From contig JACIVP010000008.1 of the NCBI GenBank assembly GCA_014361455.1, forward strand, positions 1 to 63,020: DNA of 63,020 nt, read 5' to 3'. The stretch is from Candidatus Methanosuratincola sp. GTDB lineage: Archaea > Thermoproteota > Methanomethylicia > Methanomethylicales > Methanomethylicaceae. A program made the translations under genes and the position numbers. This document shows, piece by piece, positions 27,988 to 36,566 of the stretch. Under the pieces are notes generated by a model that searched no databases, was not told the origin of the DNA, and was given only the letters and a program-made list of their open reading frames with translations. Within the stretch, counting starts at the first letter, position 1. Every line of letters starts with the position of its first letter.

Positions 27988-29082
27988 ATGCAGCCTTACC
28001 TTATCATGGCCTCCATAAACGAGTTGAGTAACCTCAATCCGTTGAAGCAGGAGCTCAAGGAAACAAACACCAAGGTCATAGTGGTAGATGAAGGGAACCA
28101 AGGGATCCGTTCTAGGAATGAAATTGTGCTGGACGGCCTAGAAAGATCATACTACGGCCCGAGGGAGAGAGAGGACTGGTTCAAGTCCAGGTTTGGGCTT
28201 GGTTACAAGAGATACCTCGAGGTGATCCCAGAGCGAGCACATGCAGAGACCAGCTTTGGCTTCCTTGTGGCATATGAGGAGGGCGCAGAATTTATCGTGG
28301 AGTTGGACGACGACGTGTTCATTAACAGCCTGATGCTCGGGCACAAGGAAAACCTATTCGGCGAGGGCGGCAAAACGGTCCACTCAAAGTCTAGGTGGTA
28401 CAACACCCTCGACTCGATATCGCTGACCAGCCAAAACCGCTTCTTCCCTAGGGGGCACCCGTATTCCCCTGAGGCGCGAACAGAAGATTATGCTTGGGAT
28501 GGGTCGGGGGGCAGCTGTGTCCTCAACATGGGGCACTGGATAGGCAACCCTGACTTCGATGCCCTGACGATCCTCTACCATGGCGGCATGGACGGCAGGT
28601 GCGCCATAAGGGGGGAGTGCCTGATCAACGAAAAGGTGGTAGTTGGCAAAGGGACTTACTTTGCGGTCTGCAGCATGAACACCTCTTTCGTCACGAAGGT
28701 CATCCCTGCCTTCTACCAGCTCTACATGAATGCCATGGGGGTTGATCGCTTCGACGACATATGGTCAGGTATATTCCTGAAGCGCGTAGCCGACCACCTT
28801 GGAGACCGTGTCTGCTTGGGAAAGCCGGTAGGTACGCATGAGAAGAGGCCCCGAAGCGTATTCAAGGACCTGAAAAGCGAGATGGATGGGATGGCGCTCA
28901 ACGAGTCCGTCTGGCGCTTTGTCGACGGCGAACTATCTGGGAGCTCCTATGCCGACTCTTACCTGTCTTTGGCAGATCTTCTTGAAAAGGGGGCTTCGAC
29001 TCTTAACGAGACCTACCAGAAATTCCTTAACTGCCAAGTCGGGATGATGCGGCGCTGGGTCGAGATCGTGGACTCGATCTGA
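27988..29082 (+). CDS. GT75-like reversibly glycosylated polypeptide / UDP-arabinopyranose mutase family, 364 aa
   Basis: The sequence follows the plant RGP/UAM family order. A DDD motif (ELDDDVFI, residues 105-112) for nucleotide-sugar binding is followed by FFPRGHPYS, NMGHWIGNPDFDA, GTYFAVCSMNTSF, the FDDIWSGIFLKRVADHLG block and a PVGTHEKRP element, as in that family. It would interconvert pyranose and furanose forms of a UDP-sugar or self-glucosylate. The adjacent nucleotidyltransferase and epimerase genes support a sugar-nucleotide role. The C-terminal 60 residues are helical. Archaeal members are rarely discussed. Assignment rests on remembered motifs, not a search. Confidence 0.75.
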   Translation: MQPYLIMASINELSNLNPLKQELKETNTKVIVVDEGNQGIRSRNEIVLDGLERSYYGPREREDWFKSRFGLGYKRYLEVIPERAHAETSFGFLVAYEEGAEFIVELDDDVFINSLMLGHKENLFGEGGKTVHSKSRWYNTLDSISLTSQNRFFPRGHPYSPEARTEDYAWDGSGGSCVLNMGHWIGNPDFDALTILYHGGMDGRCAIRGECLINEKVVVGKGTYFAVCSMNTSFVTKVIPAFYQLYMNAMGVDRFDDIWSGIFLKRVADHLGDRVCLGKPVGTHEKRPRSVFKDLKSEMDGMALNESVWRFVDGELSGSSYADSYLSLADLLEKGASTLNETYQKFLNCQVGMMRRWVEIVDSI

Positions 29083-29114
29083 AAGCCCTAGCCAGTTGCG
29101 GGGCAAAGAACCAA

Positions 29115-29579
29115 CTAAAACACAAAACCGAAGAAGGCGACGAGCACATAAATTATCAGGGCTGCCTCGATCGTCCCTGCAACGATGGTCACCAGTGCCT
29201 TCATCCTCTCGAGGCCGAATATGTGCGCCACCAGGCTGCCGGTCCAGGCGCCGCTCCCTGGTACCGGTATAGCGACGAAGATCATCAACCCAAGCATACC
29301 GTATCTGTCGATCTGTTGCTTTGTCCTCCTCCTGAGCGACCCGATGTACCTTACATAGAGCCTCCTGATCCGGTTCCTCTCCGACCTTGTGATTATGAGC
29401 TGCTCTATCTTCGAGAGGGCAACAAGAAGAAATGGGACTGGGAGGATGTTTCCGACAATGGAAAGCGATAACACCGTGTGCGGGGCGATCCCAGAGAGTA
29501 TCCCATACGGAATTGCCCCCCTAGACTCGACGACTGGGGACATCGCAAGGATGAACGTGTAAACCTCAGGAGTCAGCAT
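29115..29579 (-). CDS. Small multidrug-export-type membrane protein (COG2426), 154 aa
   Basis: Four hydrophobic segments with the conserved start YTFILAMSPVVESRGAIPYGI and the glycine/proline-rich IPVPGSGAWTGSLVAHIFG loop mark the COG2426 family, annotated as putative small multidrug exporters but of unproven function. A longer frame reaches 29708, but ATG 29579 fits the family length and a TATA-like element near 29630. The longer start would overlap the divergent nucleotidyltransferase gene. Confidence 0.75.
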   Translation of the reverse strand: MLTPEVYTFILAMSPVVESRGAIPYGILSGIAPHTVLSLSIVGNILPVPFLLVALSKIEQLIITRSERNRIRRLYVRYIGSLRRRTKQQIDRYGMLGLMIFVAIPVPGSGAWTGSLVAHIFGLERMKALVTIVAGTIEAALIIYVLVAFFGFVF

Positions 29580-29628
29580 CTGAACGGAGCCCCTTTCTTC
29601 TAGATCAAGCGCATCTAAAGCTAGCTTC

Positions 29629-29640
29629 AAATTATTTATA
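29629..29640. promoter_or_regulatory. Shared TATA-like element of a divergent gene pair
   Basis: The AT-rich ATTATTTATATT lies about 35-45 bp from the starts on each side (29579 minus, 29675 plus). It can serve as TATA element in either direction and decides the shorter start of the minus-strand gene. Confidence 0.4.
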
Positions 29641-29674
29641 TTGTTTCTCACAGAGATCTCATTGGTGTTTTTCT

Positions 29675-30421
29675 GTGAAGGCAGTAGTTCTCGCTGGTGG
29701 ATACGCAAAGCGCCTCTGGCCGCTCACCCTCAACACCCCGAAGCCACTCCTGCCGATCGGCGACGGGGTCATCATCGACTTTATAGTTGCGAAACTGAGG
29801 GCGCTAGACCTCGACGAGATAATAATCTCTACAAACCAGAGGTTCGAGCAGCATTTCAACGAGTGGCTATCGAAAAGGAATTACCCGAGCGTCAGGGTGG
29901 TCCCAGAGCCCTCTGCAAAGGAGGAGGAGAAGCTGGGTCCAACAAAGGCACTCGAGCTTGTTATAGGGGAGGCGGGTGCTGACGATTACATAATAACCGC
30001 CGGCGACAACCTCTTTTCATTAGACCTCCAGGGTATGGTCGAGTTCTATAATCGGGTATCCTCCCCAGTGATCGCCCTCTACGAGATCGCACGGAAGGAG
30101 GACGCCAAGAAGTATGCCTGCGTGATAGTCGATGACAGCCTGCAGGTCAGGAGGTTCGAAGAGAAGCCGGAGGATCCGCCATGCTGCCTAGTTTCAACCG
30201 GGATCTACATTTTGCCCTGGCGCTGCATCTCGCGGATCGGTGATTACCTTAAGAGCGGGAACCCCCCGGATCCGATTGGACACTTCATACGCTGGCTCTC
30301 CGAGAGAGAGAAAGTCTATGGATTAACGTTTACTGGATACTGGTACGACATAGGATCGATCGAATCTTACAATGAGGCAAGGGAGACCTTCAAGGACCTC
30401 AAATACGAGTCCTACAGATGA
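29675..30421 (+). CDS. Sugar-1-phosphate nucleotidyltransferase, 248 aa
   Basis: The N-terminal signature LAGGYAKRLWPLT with TPKPLLPIGDG (residues 6-30) is that of the GlmU/RmlA/GalU/GMPP superfamily, which makes NDP-sugars from sugar-1-phosphates. TAGDNLFS and the YDIGSIESY motif complete the active site. The protein ends after the catalytic domain, with no left-handed beta-helix, so it resembles RmlA-type or short archaeal forms. GTG 29675 is the start. The activated sugar is unknown; neighbours suggest a hexose or pentose for surface glycans. Confidence 0.86.
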   Translation: MKAVVLAGGYAKRLWPLTLNTPKPLLPIGDGVIIDFIVAKLRALDLDEIIISTNQRFEQHFNEWLSKRNYPSVRVVPEPSAKEEEKLGPTKALELVIGEAGADDYIITAGDNLFSLDLQGMVEFYNRVSSPVIALYEIARKEDAKKYACVIVDDSLQVRRFEEKPEDPPCCLVSTGIYILPWRCISRIGDYLKSGNPPDPIGHFIRWLSEREKVYGLTFTGYWYDIGSIESYNEARETFKDLKYESYR

Positions 30422-30467
30422 CCTCCATACTTCACTTTGCAAAAGCCTGATTTTTAAAAACTAAAGG

Positions 30468-31439
30468 TCACTTGGTCAGTTCTGGAGGGCGCTTGTAGGG
30501 CAACGAGCCAAGCTCCTTTTCGAACGCCTCGAGCGTCCTTCTGATCCCATCCCTGATCCCGACCTTGGCCTTCCAGCCGAGCTCGATCTCTGCCTTGCTG
30601 ACGTCCGGCTCCGTCAGCTCCACGTCCCCTGGCCAGGAAGTCCCCCCTCTGGGCTTCACCTCCACGCCTTCCAGACCTAGGGCGTCGAAGATCATCTCTG
30701 CAATCTGCAGGACGGTATAAGACTCTCCCAGTCCAATGTTGTATGCGTCGCCCCTGAACTTGGACCTCTCCGAGGCAATCATGAATGCCTCGATCGCATC
30801 GTCTATGTACAGGTAATCCTTCTTCTGTTCCCCTGTGCCGAGTATCTCAAGCCTTCTCGGGTCCCGGAGGAGCTTCCTGTAAAGATCAAAGATCAGCCCC
30901 TTGTTGGTTCCTGGCCCGTAGATGTTGAAGAGTCGCAGTATCACTGTTGGGACGCCAAACAACTCGCTGTACAGCCTGCAGTAGTCCTCCGCGGCTGCCT
31001 TGGATGCCCCGTAGAAGGAATGGGGCACGAGGGGCTCGGTCTCGGGCGTTGGCGTCCTCCTAGGTATTCCGTAGACAACCGACGACGACGCGAACACGAC
31101 CTTGGCGCCGCACTCCTTCGCAGCCATCAGGACATTGTTGGTCCCGACGGCATTCACTTCAAGATCCAGCGCAGGGTTCTCGGTTGACCTTGGGACCGAC
31201 GACTGGGCGGCGAGGTGGTACACCGTCTCACACCCCTTGGTCGCCTCAAGCACCCTGCCGATGTCCCTGACGTCCCCCCTTATGAATTCGGCTGCACCTG
31301 TCCTTAGCAGCCTCGAGATCCCAACGAGCGCCCCTCCAGAGAGGTCGTCTAGAATCCTTACCACATTCCCATTTTCTATTAACCTCTCGGCGAGGTGCGT
31401 CCCTATGAAACCTGCGCCGCCCGTGACAAGAACCTGCAC
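30468..31439 (-). CDS. NAD-dependent sugar-nucleotide epimerase, GalE-like, 323 aa
   Basis: Extended short-chain dehydrogenase. The Rossmann motif GGAGFIGTHLAE is at residues 7-18, the catalytic SSSVVYG and YGASK (Y-x-x-x-K) are present, and the NDP-sugar-binding C-terminal part is of normal length. GTG 31439 with GGTGATCA upstream is the natural start directly before the Rossmann strand. It most likely epimerises UDP-glucose/galactose or a related sugar. Convergent with the nucleotidyltransferase, it probably supplies the same glycan pathway. Confidence 0.87.
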   Translation of the reverse strand: MQVLVTGGAGFIGTHLAERLIENGNVVRILDDLSGGALVGISRLLRTGAAEFIRGDVRDIGRVLEATKGCETVYHLAAQSSVPRSTENPALDLEVNAVGTNNVLMAAKECGAKVVFASSSVVYGIPRRTPTPETEPLVPHSFYGASKAAAEDYCRLYSELFGVPTVILRLFNIYGPGTNKGLIFDLYRKLLRDPRRLEILGTGEQKKDYLYIDDAIEAFMIASERSKFRGDAYNIGLGESYTVLQIAEMIFDALGLEGVEVKPRGGTSWPGDVELTEPDVSKAEIELGWKAKVGIRDGIRRTLEAFEKELGSLPYKRPPELTK

Positions 31440-31522
31440 TGCATGATCACCGCGATAACTTCTCCCCCTCCCTTTAATAACGCTCACGCGTGGGCAATAC
31501 ACAAAAGGTTCGTTTAGATTCC

Positions 31523-31543
31523 TTAATATTCATAAAGTATTAA
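31523..31543. promoter_or_regulatory. Inverted repeat upstream of the chain-elongation cluster
   Basis: TTAATA and TATTAA flank a 9-nt centre about 45-65 bp before the TTG start at 31589, just upstream of a TATA-like AGTTTATTAG. It is a possible operator for the cluster, but short and AT-rich, so chance is not excluded. Confidence 0.3.
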
Positions 31544-31588
31544 TCTGATTAGGCAGTTTATTAGTAGGGAAGGAACGAGGCGTTAACA

Positions 31589-32764
31589 TTGAGGTATTTC
31601 ACCAGCCCCTACAACTTCATCCAGCCGGATGTCCGGTGCGTGAAAATCTACGATACGACGCTCAGGGACGGAGAGCAGACGCCGGGCGTCAAGTTCTCAA
31701 AGGAGCAGAAGGTCGAAATAGCGATGAAGCTCGACGAACTCGGAGTCCACTCGATCGAGGCGGGATTCCCGGTGATCTCACAGTACGACGAGGAGGCAGT
31801 TAGGGCAGTTGCACAGTCAAAGCTGGGGGCGCAGGTGATCTGCCTGTGCCGGTCCAAGCAGAAGGACATAGATGCCGCCTTGCGCGCTGAGGTGGATGGC
31901 ATCATAATATTTCTCTCGGTCTCCGACCTGCACCTCAAGTACAAGCTCCACACCGATTTGTCGTCTTCGGTGAAGATGGCCTCGGAAGCCATTGAATATG
32001 CGAAGGAACATGGTCTCTTTGTCCAGCTCACTGCGGAAGACGCAACAAGGACATCCTTGGAGAACCTTTTTGCCCTGTTCAAAGCCGCGGAGGAGAGGAA
32101 GGCAGACAGGCTTGGAATCGCCGACACAACCGGGTGCATCAGGCCAGAGGGGATGAAGTATCTGGTCGAGAGGGTAAGGAAGAACTTCAGCACTGAGCTC
32201 TCCGTGCACTGCCACGACGACTTTGGGCTTGCAGTCGCGAACTCCCTGGCAGCGTACGAGGCTGGGATCGACGCGATATCCGTCTCGGTCAATGGGCTTG
32301 GCGAGCGCTGCGGGAATGCGGCTTTGGAAGAGGTGGTTATGGCGCTATACGCTCTCTACGGTGTGGATCTGGGCTTCAGGACAGAGATCATCCAGGAGCT
32401 CTCGGAGAGCGTGTCCAGGTTCTCTGGGGTCCCGATACCAATAAACAAGGCTGTGGTCGGGCCCAACGCCTTCAGGCACGAATCAGGGATCCATGTGGCT
32501 GCCGTGATCAAGTGCCCGTTCACCTATGAGTCCTACGACCCACAGATCGTCGGGCAAACCAGGCGCCTCACATTCGGGAGGCACTCGGGCACGGAGGGTG
32601 TCAGGGAGAAGCTCAAGGCCTGCAACTTCGAGATCTCTGAGGAGGAGCTAGCCGAGGTGATCAGGACTCTGAAGCACATGCCTGTGAACTCCAAGCCTAT
32701 AGACAACGGCGAGCTCTGCGACTTTGTTAGCCGGATACTCCATGAAAAGGGATTCAGGAAATGA
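31589..32764 (+). CDS. 2-isopropylmalate / homocitrate synthase family (LeuA/AksA-like), 391 aa
   Basis: DRE-TIM aldol-condensing enzyme that joins acetyl-CoA to a 2-oxoacid. The signature YDTTLRDGEQTPG is at residues 21-33, the metal-binding HxH is in SVHCHDDFGLA, and NGLGERCGNAALEEV and HESGIH follow. The length (391 aa) lacks the long leucine-regulatory domain of LeuA, as in AksA/NifV/CimA-type enzymes. TTG start after GGAACGAGG. It heads a run of coupled genes with aconitase-type subunits and methanogenesis markers. A role in 2-oxosuberate (coenzyme B) synthesis is therefore favoured over leucine, but not proven. Confidence 0.85.
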   Translation: MRYFTSPYNFIQPDVRCVKIYDTTLRDGEQTPGVKFSKEQKVEIAMKLDELGVHSIEAGFPVISQYDEEAVRAVAQSKLGAQVICLCRSKQKDIDAALRAEVDGIIIFLSVSDLHLKYKLHTDLSSSVKMASEAIEYAKEHGLFVQLTAEDATRTSLENLFALFKAAEERKADRLGIADTTGCIRPEGMKYLVERVRKNFSTELSVHCHDDFGLAVANSLAAYEAGIDAISVSVNGLGERCGNAALEEVVMALYALYGVDLGFRTEIIQELSESVSRFSGVPIPINKAVVGPNAFRHESGIHVAAVIKCPFTYESYDPQIVGQTRRLTFGRHSGTEGVREKLKACNFEISEEELAEVIRTLKHMPVNSKPIDNGELCDFVSRILHEKGFRK

Positions 32765-33594
32765 TTGGAAGTCTTCTCATCAGCGAGATGGCGCTGAAGA
32801 GGAAGGCAAAAGTTGCGATTGGCTGCGATTTCGCCTCAAAGGCCTCGCCGCTCCTCCTGAACTCCCTCCTCTTTGCCACAAGAGAGAGGTACGTCGAGCC
32901 TTTGTTGGTGGCTGGTCAGCTGCCAGGAGAGGACGATGATCCTGAGGGCGTCGTCGGAGATGAGATCCCGGCGATAATAAGCCCCTCCCCGTGGGAAGAC
33001 CTCGTATCCGTCCTGAAAGAAGATATTGTCGACTCGGCAGTCAGAGGCAACCTGAGCTCAAGGAAGGTCGCCCCATCGCTCAGGGGCGCATTCGGGTGCA
33101 AGAACCTGTGCAGGGCTTCCCTTCTTGAGGTCGATGGAAAGCTGGTTATGCTTGCCCCTGTAGGTATAGATGAGGGGGATACGAGAGCGGATATGCTTGA
33201 TGTCGTCTCGGGCTGCATGCACTTCGCCTCTAAATTGGGCATAAGCTTCAGGGTTGCGGTAATCTCGGGTGGCAGGCTCGAGGATAAGGGGAGGAGCCCT
33301 AAGGTGGACAGGATGCTCGAAGAGGCCGATCAGCTCGTGGGGATTTTAAAGTCAAGAGGGGTCGAGGCTATGAACTTTGGGGTGGAAATAGAAAGGGCGA
33401 TCGACGAGGGCTTCACTCTGGCACTAGCGCCGGACGGCGTGTTCGGGAACCTTATCTTCAGGTCGCTGGTGCTCGTTGGCAAGATCCAGAGCTACGGAGC
33501 ATGCGCCACAGCTCTGCCGAAGGTCTTTATCGACACTTCGCGTTCGAAGTCCAGCTACTTGCTCCCGTTGATCTTGGCAAGCGCTTTGAGCTAG
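32761..33594 (+). CDS. mtxX: MtxX-like, methanogenesis marker protein 4, 277 aa
   Basis: The sequence resembles the MtxX/marker 4 family, which has a phosphate-acetyltransferase-like fold and is, to my knowledge, confined to methanogens and close kin. Supporting features are the alternating alpha/beta pattern, the VAIGCDFASKASPLLLNSLL start and the C-terminal ALAPDGVFGNLIFRSLVLVG followed by KVFIDTSRSKSSY. Its biochemical role is unknown. ATG 32761 overlaps the stop of the synthase gene (ATGA), so the two are coupled. Recognition is from memory and moderately sure. Confidence 0.68.
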   Translation: MIGSLLISEMALKRKAKVAIGCDFASKASPLLLNSLLFATRERYVEPLLVAGQLPGEDDDPEGVVGDEIPAIISPSPWEDLVSVLKEDIVDSAVRGNLSSRKVAPSLRGAFGCKNLCRASLLEVDGKLVMLAPVGIDEGDTRADMLDVVSGCMHFASKLGISFRVAVISGGRLEDKGRSPKVDRMLEEADQLVGILKSRGVEAMNFGVEIERAIDEGFTLALAPDGVFGNLIFRSLVLVGKIQSYGACATALPKVFIDTSRSKSSYLLPLILASALS

Positions 33595-33655
33595 CTGGAA
33601 ACATACGATAAAAATGAAAAAGATAAAAGGAAAAGACAGGAGTAAGCGGTGTTCA

Positions 33656-34437
33656 CTAGGTGCCGACCAGCTTTGCCCCAGTGATTGCAGCCGCGTCCGT
33701 CGTGAGCGCTCTCAAGTCGTCCTTCTCAAGACTCCTGACAGAGGTCTTTCCAGAGAGCTGTGTGAACATCTTCAGCTCTTCTATTATTGCACTGAGGTAG
33801 TTTTCTACCCTGCTGCCATCTCCTCGCATTTGAGGCGCTTCCTGAGCACAGGATCTTGTGTCGTTATCCCCCTTGGGCACTTCCCGGTGGAGCAGAGCCC
33901 GCAAGTCCTGCAACCCATCACCACCAGCACCCCGGTGGATATCGCAACCGCGTCGGCTCCAAGAGCAAGAGCCTTGGCAATGTCGGCGCCGTTCATTATT
34001 CCGCCAGAAATCACGAGGCTAACCTCGTCCTTCAAGCCCAGCTCCCTGAGGCTCCTCTCTGCCTCGACCAGCGCGGGCAGCGTGGGCAAGCCGGCATGCT
34101 CTATCACGATGTCAGGCGCAGCCCCTGTTCCTCCCTGCTTACCATCGATGACAATCACGTCTGCCCCAGCCTTGGCTGCTATCTTTACATCATCCCCAAC
34201 CCTCCCTGCGGAATACTTCACGATGATCGGAACCTTCCAGTCGATGATCTCCCTGAGTTGCTCGATCTTCATCTTGAGGTCTTCCGGACCGACTATGTCA
34301 AGATGCCTTGCAGGGCTTATCGCGTCCGATCCTGGAGGGATCCCCCTAACCTTCGCGACCTCCTCAGTAACCTTCTCACCCATGAGCAGCCCTCCATGCC
34401 CACCTTTTGCGCCCTGCCCGATCTTGATCTCGACCAC
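33656..34437 (-). pseudogene. Fragment of archaeal glutamate synthase (GltB FMN domain), frameshifted
   Basis: Minus-strand sequence encodes the FMN/Fe-S half of archaeal-type glutamate synthase: EIKIGQGAKGGHGGLLMGEKV, RGIPPGSDAISPARH, the IDGKQGGTGAAP loop and the CRTCGLCSTGKCPRGI cluster-binding motif. The first half of the protein is missing upstream of 34437. A frameshift near 33830 (after EEMAAG) moves the C-terminal 60 residues (RVENYLSAIIEEL to AKLVGT) to another frame. It lies opposite to the cluster around it and joins directly to a truncated plus-strand frame, which marks a rearrangement scar. Confidence 0.82.
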
Positions 34438-34746
34438 TTGCTGGTCCTGCTAAAGATCGCCGTAGGCTCTGAAGCTGCATCTAAGTGGCCTGAATTACAC
34501 AAGGCTGTTTCCATAAGCCACGCTGAGCAGTTCCGCAGGATGAGCGTTGATCAGTTGCTTGCGCGGCTTGAGGCATGCAACTTCTTCAGGACGTCCTTAA
34601 GCCCGGAGTGCTATGTGCTGGTCTTCGGCTCACCTGAGATCAAGTGCTTCATGAGAACATTCATCGAGGAGATACTCAGAGAGACGGGCAGGCGGTTCGA
34701 GATAAAGGAAGACTTGACAAAGCTTAGGCTTAAGGTTTCCCCGTGA
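34437..34746 (+). pseudogene. Truncated or small unknown gene before the dehydratase subunits
   Basis: About 102 codons of coding-like sequence run from TTG 34437 to TGA 34744. It is helical, with KWPELHKAVSISHAEQF and FMRTFIEEILRETGRRFEI, and strands such as CYVLVFGSP. The 5' end abuts the truncated glutamate-synthase fragment exactly, so a longer N-terminus was probably lost. No family is recognised. It could still be a short intact gene of the cluster, since it has the same direction and ends 84 bp before the next gene. Confidence 0.45.
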
Positions 34747-34830
34747 AGCATCCAAACTCCGCCTTCCTGTCGGGCTAATAAACAAATAAAAACATGGTTG
34801 GGGATAAGAAGTCGAGGACCGTGAGTTTAT

Positions 34831-36075
34831 ATGGGGAGCACAGCTGTAGAGCGTATCATATCCGACAAGGTCGGCAGGGCGGTCAGCGAAGGCGAGTTCG
34901 TCGAGTGCCCGGTCGACTTTGCCTACTGCCACGACGGGACTGGAGTCCTGGTCATAGATGCCCTGAGGCGGATGGGCGTCGATAGGATAAAGGATCCGGA
35001 CAGTTTCAGCATTGTCTTCGACCACTCCGTCCCGCCCTACAGCGACCAGGCTGCAACCCTGCAAGCCAAGGTCAGGAAGTTCGCGCGCGAACAGGGCTTG
35101 AAGAAGTTCCACGATATGGGCGAGGGGATCTGCCACCAGGTCGTGCCGGAGAAGGGGTACGTTGCACCAGGCATGGTTGTCTTTGGGGCGGACTCCCATA
35201 CCTGCACGCTCGGCAGCTTCGGGCTCTTCTCGACAGGTGTGGGGGCGACCGACCTTGCATACATACTCGCAACAGGGAAGACTTGGATGAAGGTTCCGGA
35301 GACCGTTAGGGTCGAGTGCACGGGGAGGCTCCGTGAGATGGTCTCATCCAAGGACCTCATCCTTGAGATCACGCGCGTGATAGGAACAGATGGGGCCACT
35401 TACAAGGCGCTTGAGTTCTCCGGCGAGGCGGTGCGGGTGATGTCCCAGTCCTCCAGGATGACGATGTCAAATATGGCAGTCGAGATGGGTGCAAAGGCTG
35501 GCTTCATAGAGGCTGACGAAAAGACCGTCGAGTTCCTCGGTAGGGACGGGAAGCGGTTCAGCACGGATCCTGATGCGATGCCGCAAACGATCAATGTAGA
35601 TGCCGGGTCGCTGGATCCATGCGTTGCCTGTCCTGGGAGCGTCGCGAACGTCAAGCCGGTAAGCGAGGTCGAGGGGGCCCACGTGGATCAGGCTTTCCTG
35701 GGCTCATGCACCAATGGGAGGTACGAGGACCTCTACGAGGCTGCGAGGATACTGAGGGGCAGGAAGATCCACGAGGACACTAGGATGATAGTGGTTCCTG
35801 CTTCGAAGACCGTCCACATGAGGGCGCAGAGGGACGGGCTGCTCGACATCTTCTTGGAGGCTGGGGCAATCATAGGCGTGACCGGGTGCGGGCCATGCCT
35901 TGGCGTGCATATGGGAGTTATCGGTGAAGGTGAGGTAGCAGTCTCTACCTCAAACCGGAACTTCATAGGTAGGATGGGTGCGCGGAGTTCCTCTGTCTAC
36001 TTGGCATCTCCTCAGACAGTTGCGGCATCTGCGGTAGAGGGGAAGATTGCCGACCCGAGGAGGTACCTGCGATGA
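34831..36075 (+). CDS. Aconitase-family dehydratase large subunit (LeuC/AksD-like), 414 aa
   Basis: 4Fe-4S hydro-lyase subunit that, with the next gene's product, isomerises isopropylmalate or (homo)n-citrate. Typical elements are [24 protein letters not shown], the cluster cysteines in FLGSCTNGR and in [11 protein letters not shown], and a C-terminal [11 protein letters not shown]. Length fits archaeal LeuC/HacA/AksD proteins. Stop overlaps the small-subunit start by ATGA. No isocitrate/homoisocitrate-type dehydrogenase is seen in the window, so the third step must be encoded elsewhere. Confidence 0.88.
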   Translation: MGSTAVERIISDKVGRAVSEGEFVECPVDFAYCHDGTGVLVIDALRRMGVDRIKDPDSFSIVFDHSVPPYSDQAATLQAKVRKFAREQGLKKFHDMGEGICHQVVPEKGYVAPGMVVFGADSHTCTLGSFGLFSTGVGATDLAYILATGKTWMKVPETVRVECTGRLREMVSSKDLILEITRVIGTDGATYKALEFSGEAVRVMSQSSRMTMSNMAVEMGAKAGFIEADEKTVEFLGRDGKRFSTDPDAMPQTINVDAGSLDPCVACPGSVANVKPVSEVEGAHVDQAFLGSCTNGRYEDLYEAARILRGRKIHEDTRMIVVPASKTVHMRAQRDGLLDIFLEAGAIIGVTGCGPCLGVHMGVIGEGEVAVSTSNRNFIGRMGARSSSVYLASPQTVAASAVEGKIADPRRYLR

Positions 36076-36566
36076 TCAGGGGGAGGGTATGGAAGTTCGG
36101 GGACGACGTCGACACCGATGTGATAATCCCAGCGAAGTACCTGCGATCCGTCGACCAGTCCGTCTGGCCAAAGCATGTGCTAGAAGGGATCGACCCCGCG
36201 TTCAGCTCGAAGGTAAAGCCAGGTGACATAATAGTGGCAGGCAAGAATTTCGGGTGTGGTTCCAGCCGAGAACAGGCCGCACTCGCGATAAAGTGGGCAG
36301 GCATAGCTGCGGTCGTCGCCGAGTCCTTCGCAAGGATCTTCTTCAGGAACGCGATAAACAACGGGCTGCCGCTGATAGAGGCGAAGGGGATCAGCGGGAT
36401 GGTCGAGGAAGGGGAGATGATCGAGATAGACTTGGACCGCGGCATAGTGAAGACGCCTAGGGGGGATGTCAAGTCCGCCCCGCTGCCCCCCTTCTTGCAG
36501 GAGATACTCAGGAGCGGGGGGCTGGTCGAGTACTACAAATTGCAGTCAAAGCTGAACCAGGGGTGA
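36072..36566 (+). CDS. Aconitase-family dehydratase small subunit (LeuD/AksE-like), 164 aa
   Basis: Swivel-domain subunit with the expected [16 protein letters not shown] start, the [13 protein letters not shown] substrate-binding loop and the [14 protein letters not shown] helix. The loop between them ([16 protein letters not shown]), which sets substrate length in this family, could help to tell isopropylmalate from longer substrates. It overlaps the large subunit before it, and its stop overlaps the start of the thiamine-diphosphate enzyme. Confidence 0.88.
   Translation: MIRGRVWKFGDDVDTDVIIPAKYLRSVDQSVWPKHVLEGIDPAFSSKVKPGDIIVAGKNFGCGSSREQAALAIKWAGIAAVVAESFARIFFRNAINNGLPLIEAKGISGMVEEGEMIEIDLDRGIVKTPRGDVKSAPLPPFLQEILRSGGLVEYYKLQSKLNQG

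Noticed and set aside
33614-34453. 279-codon plus-strand open frame
   Set aside because: It is antisense to the glutamate-synthase fragment, whose motifs (Fe-S cysteines, FMN loop) are on the minus strand.
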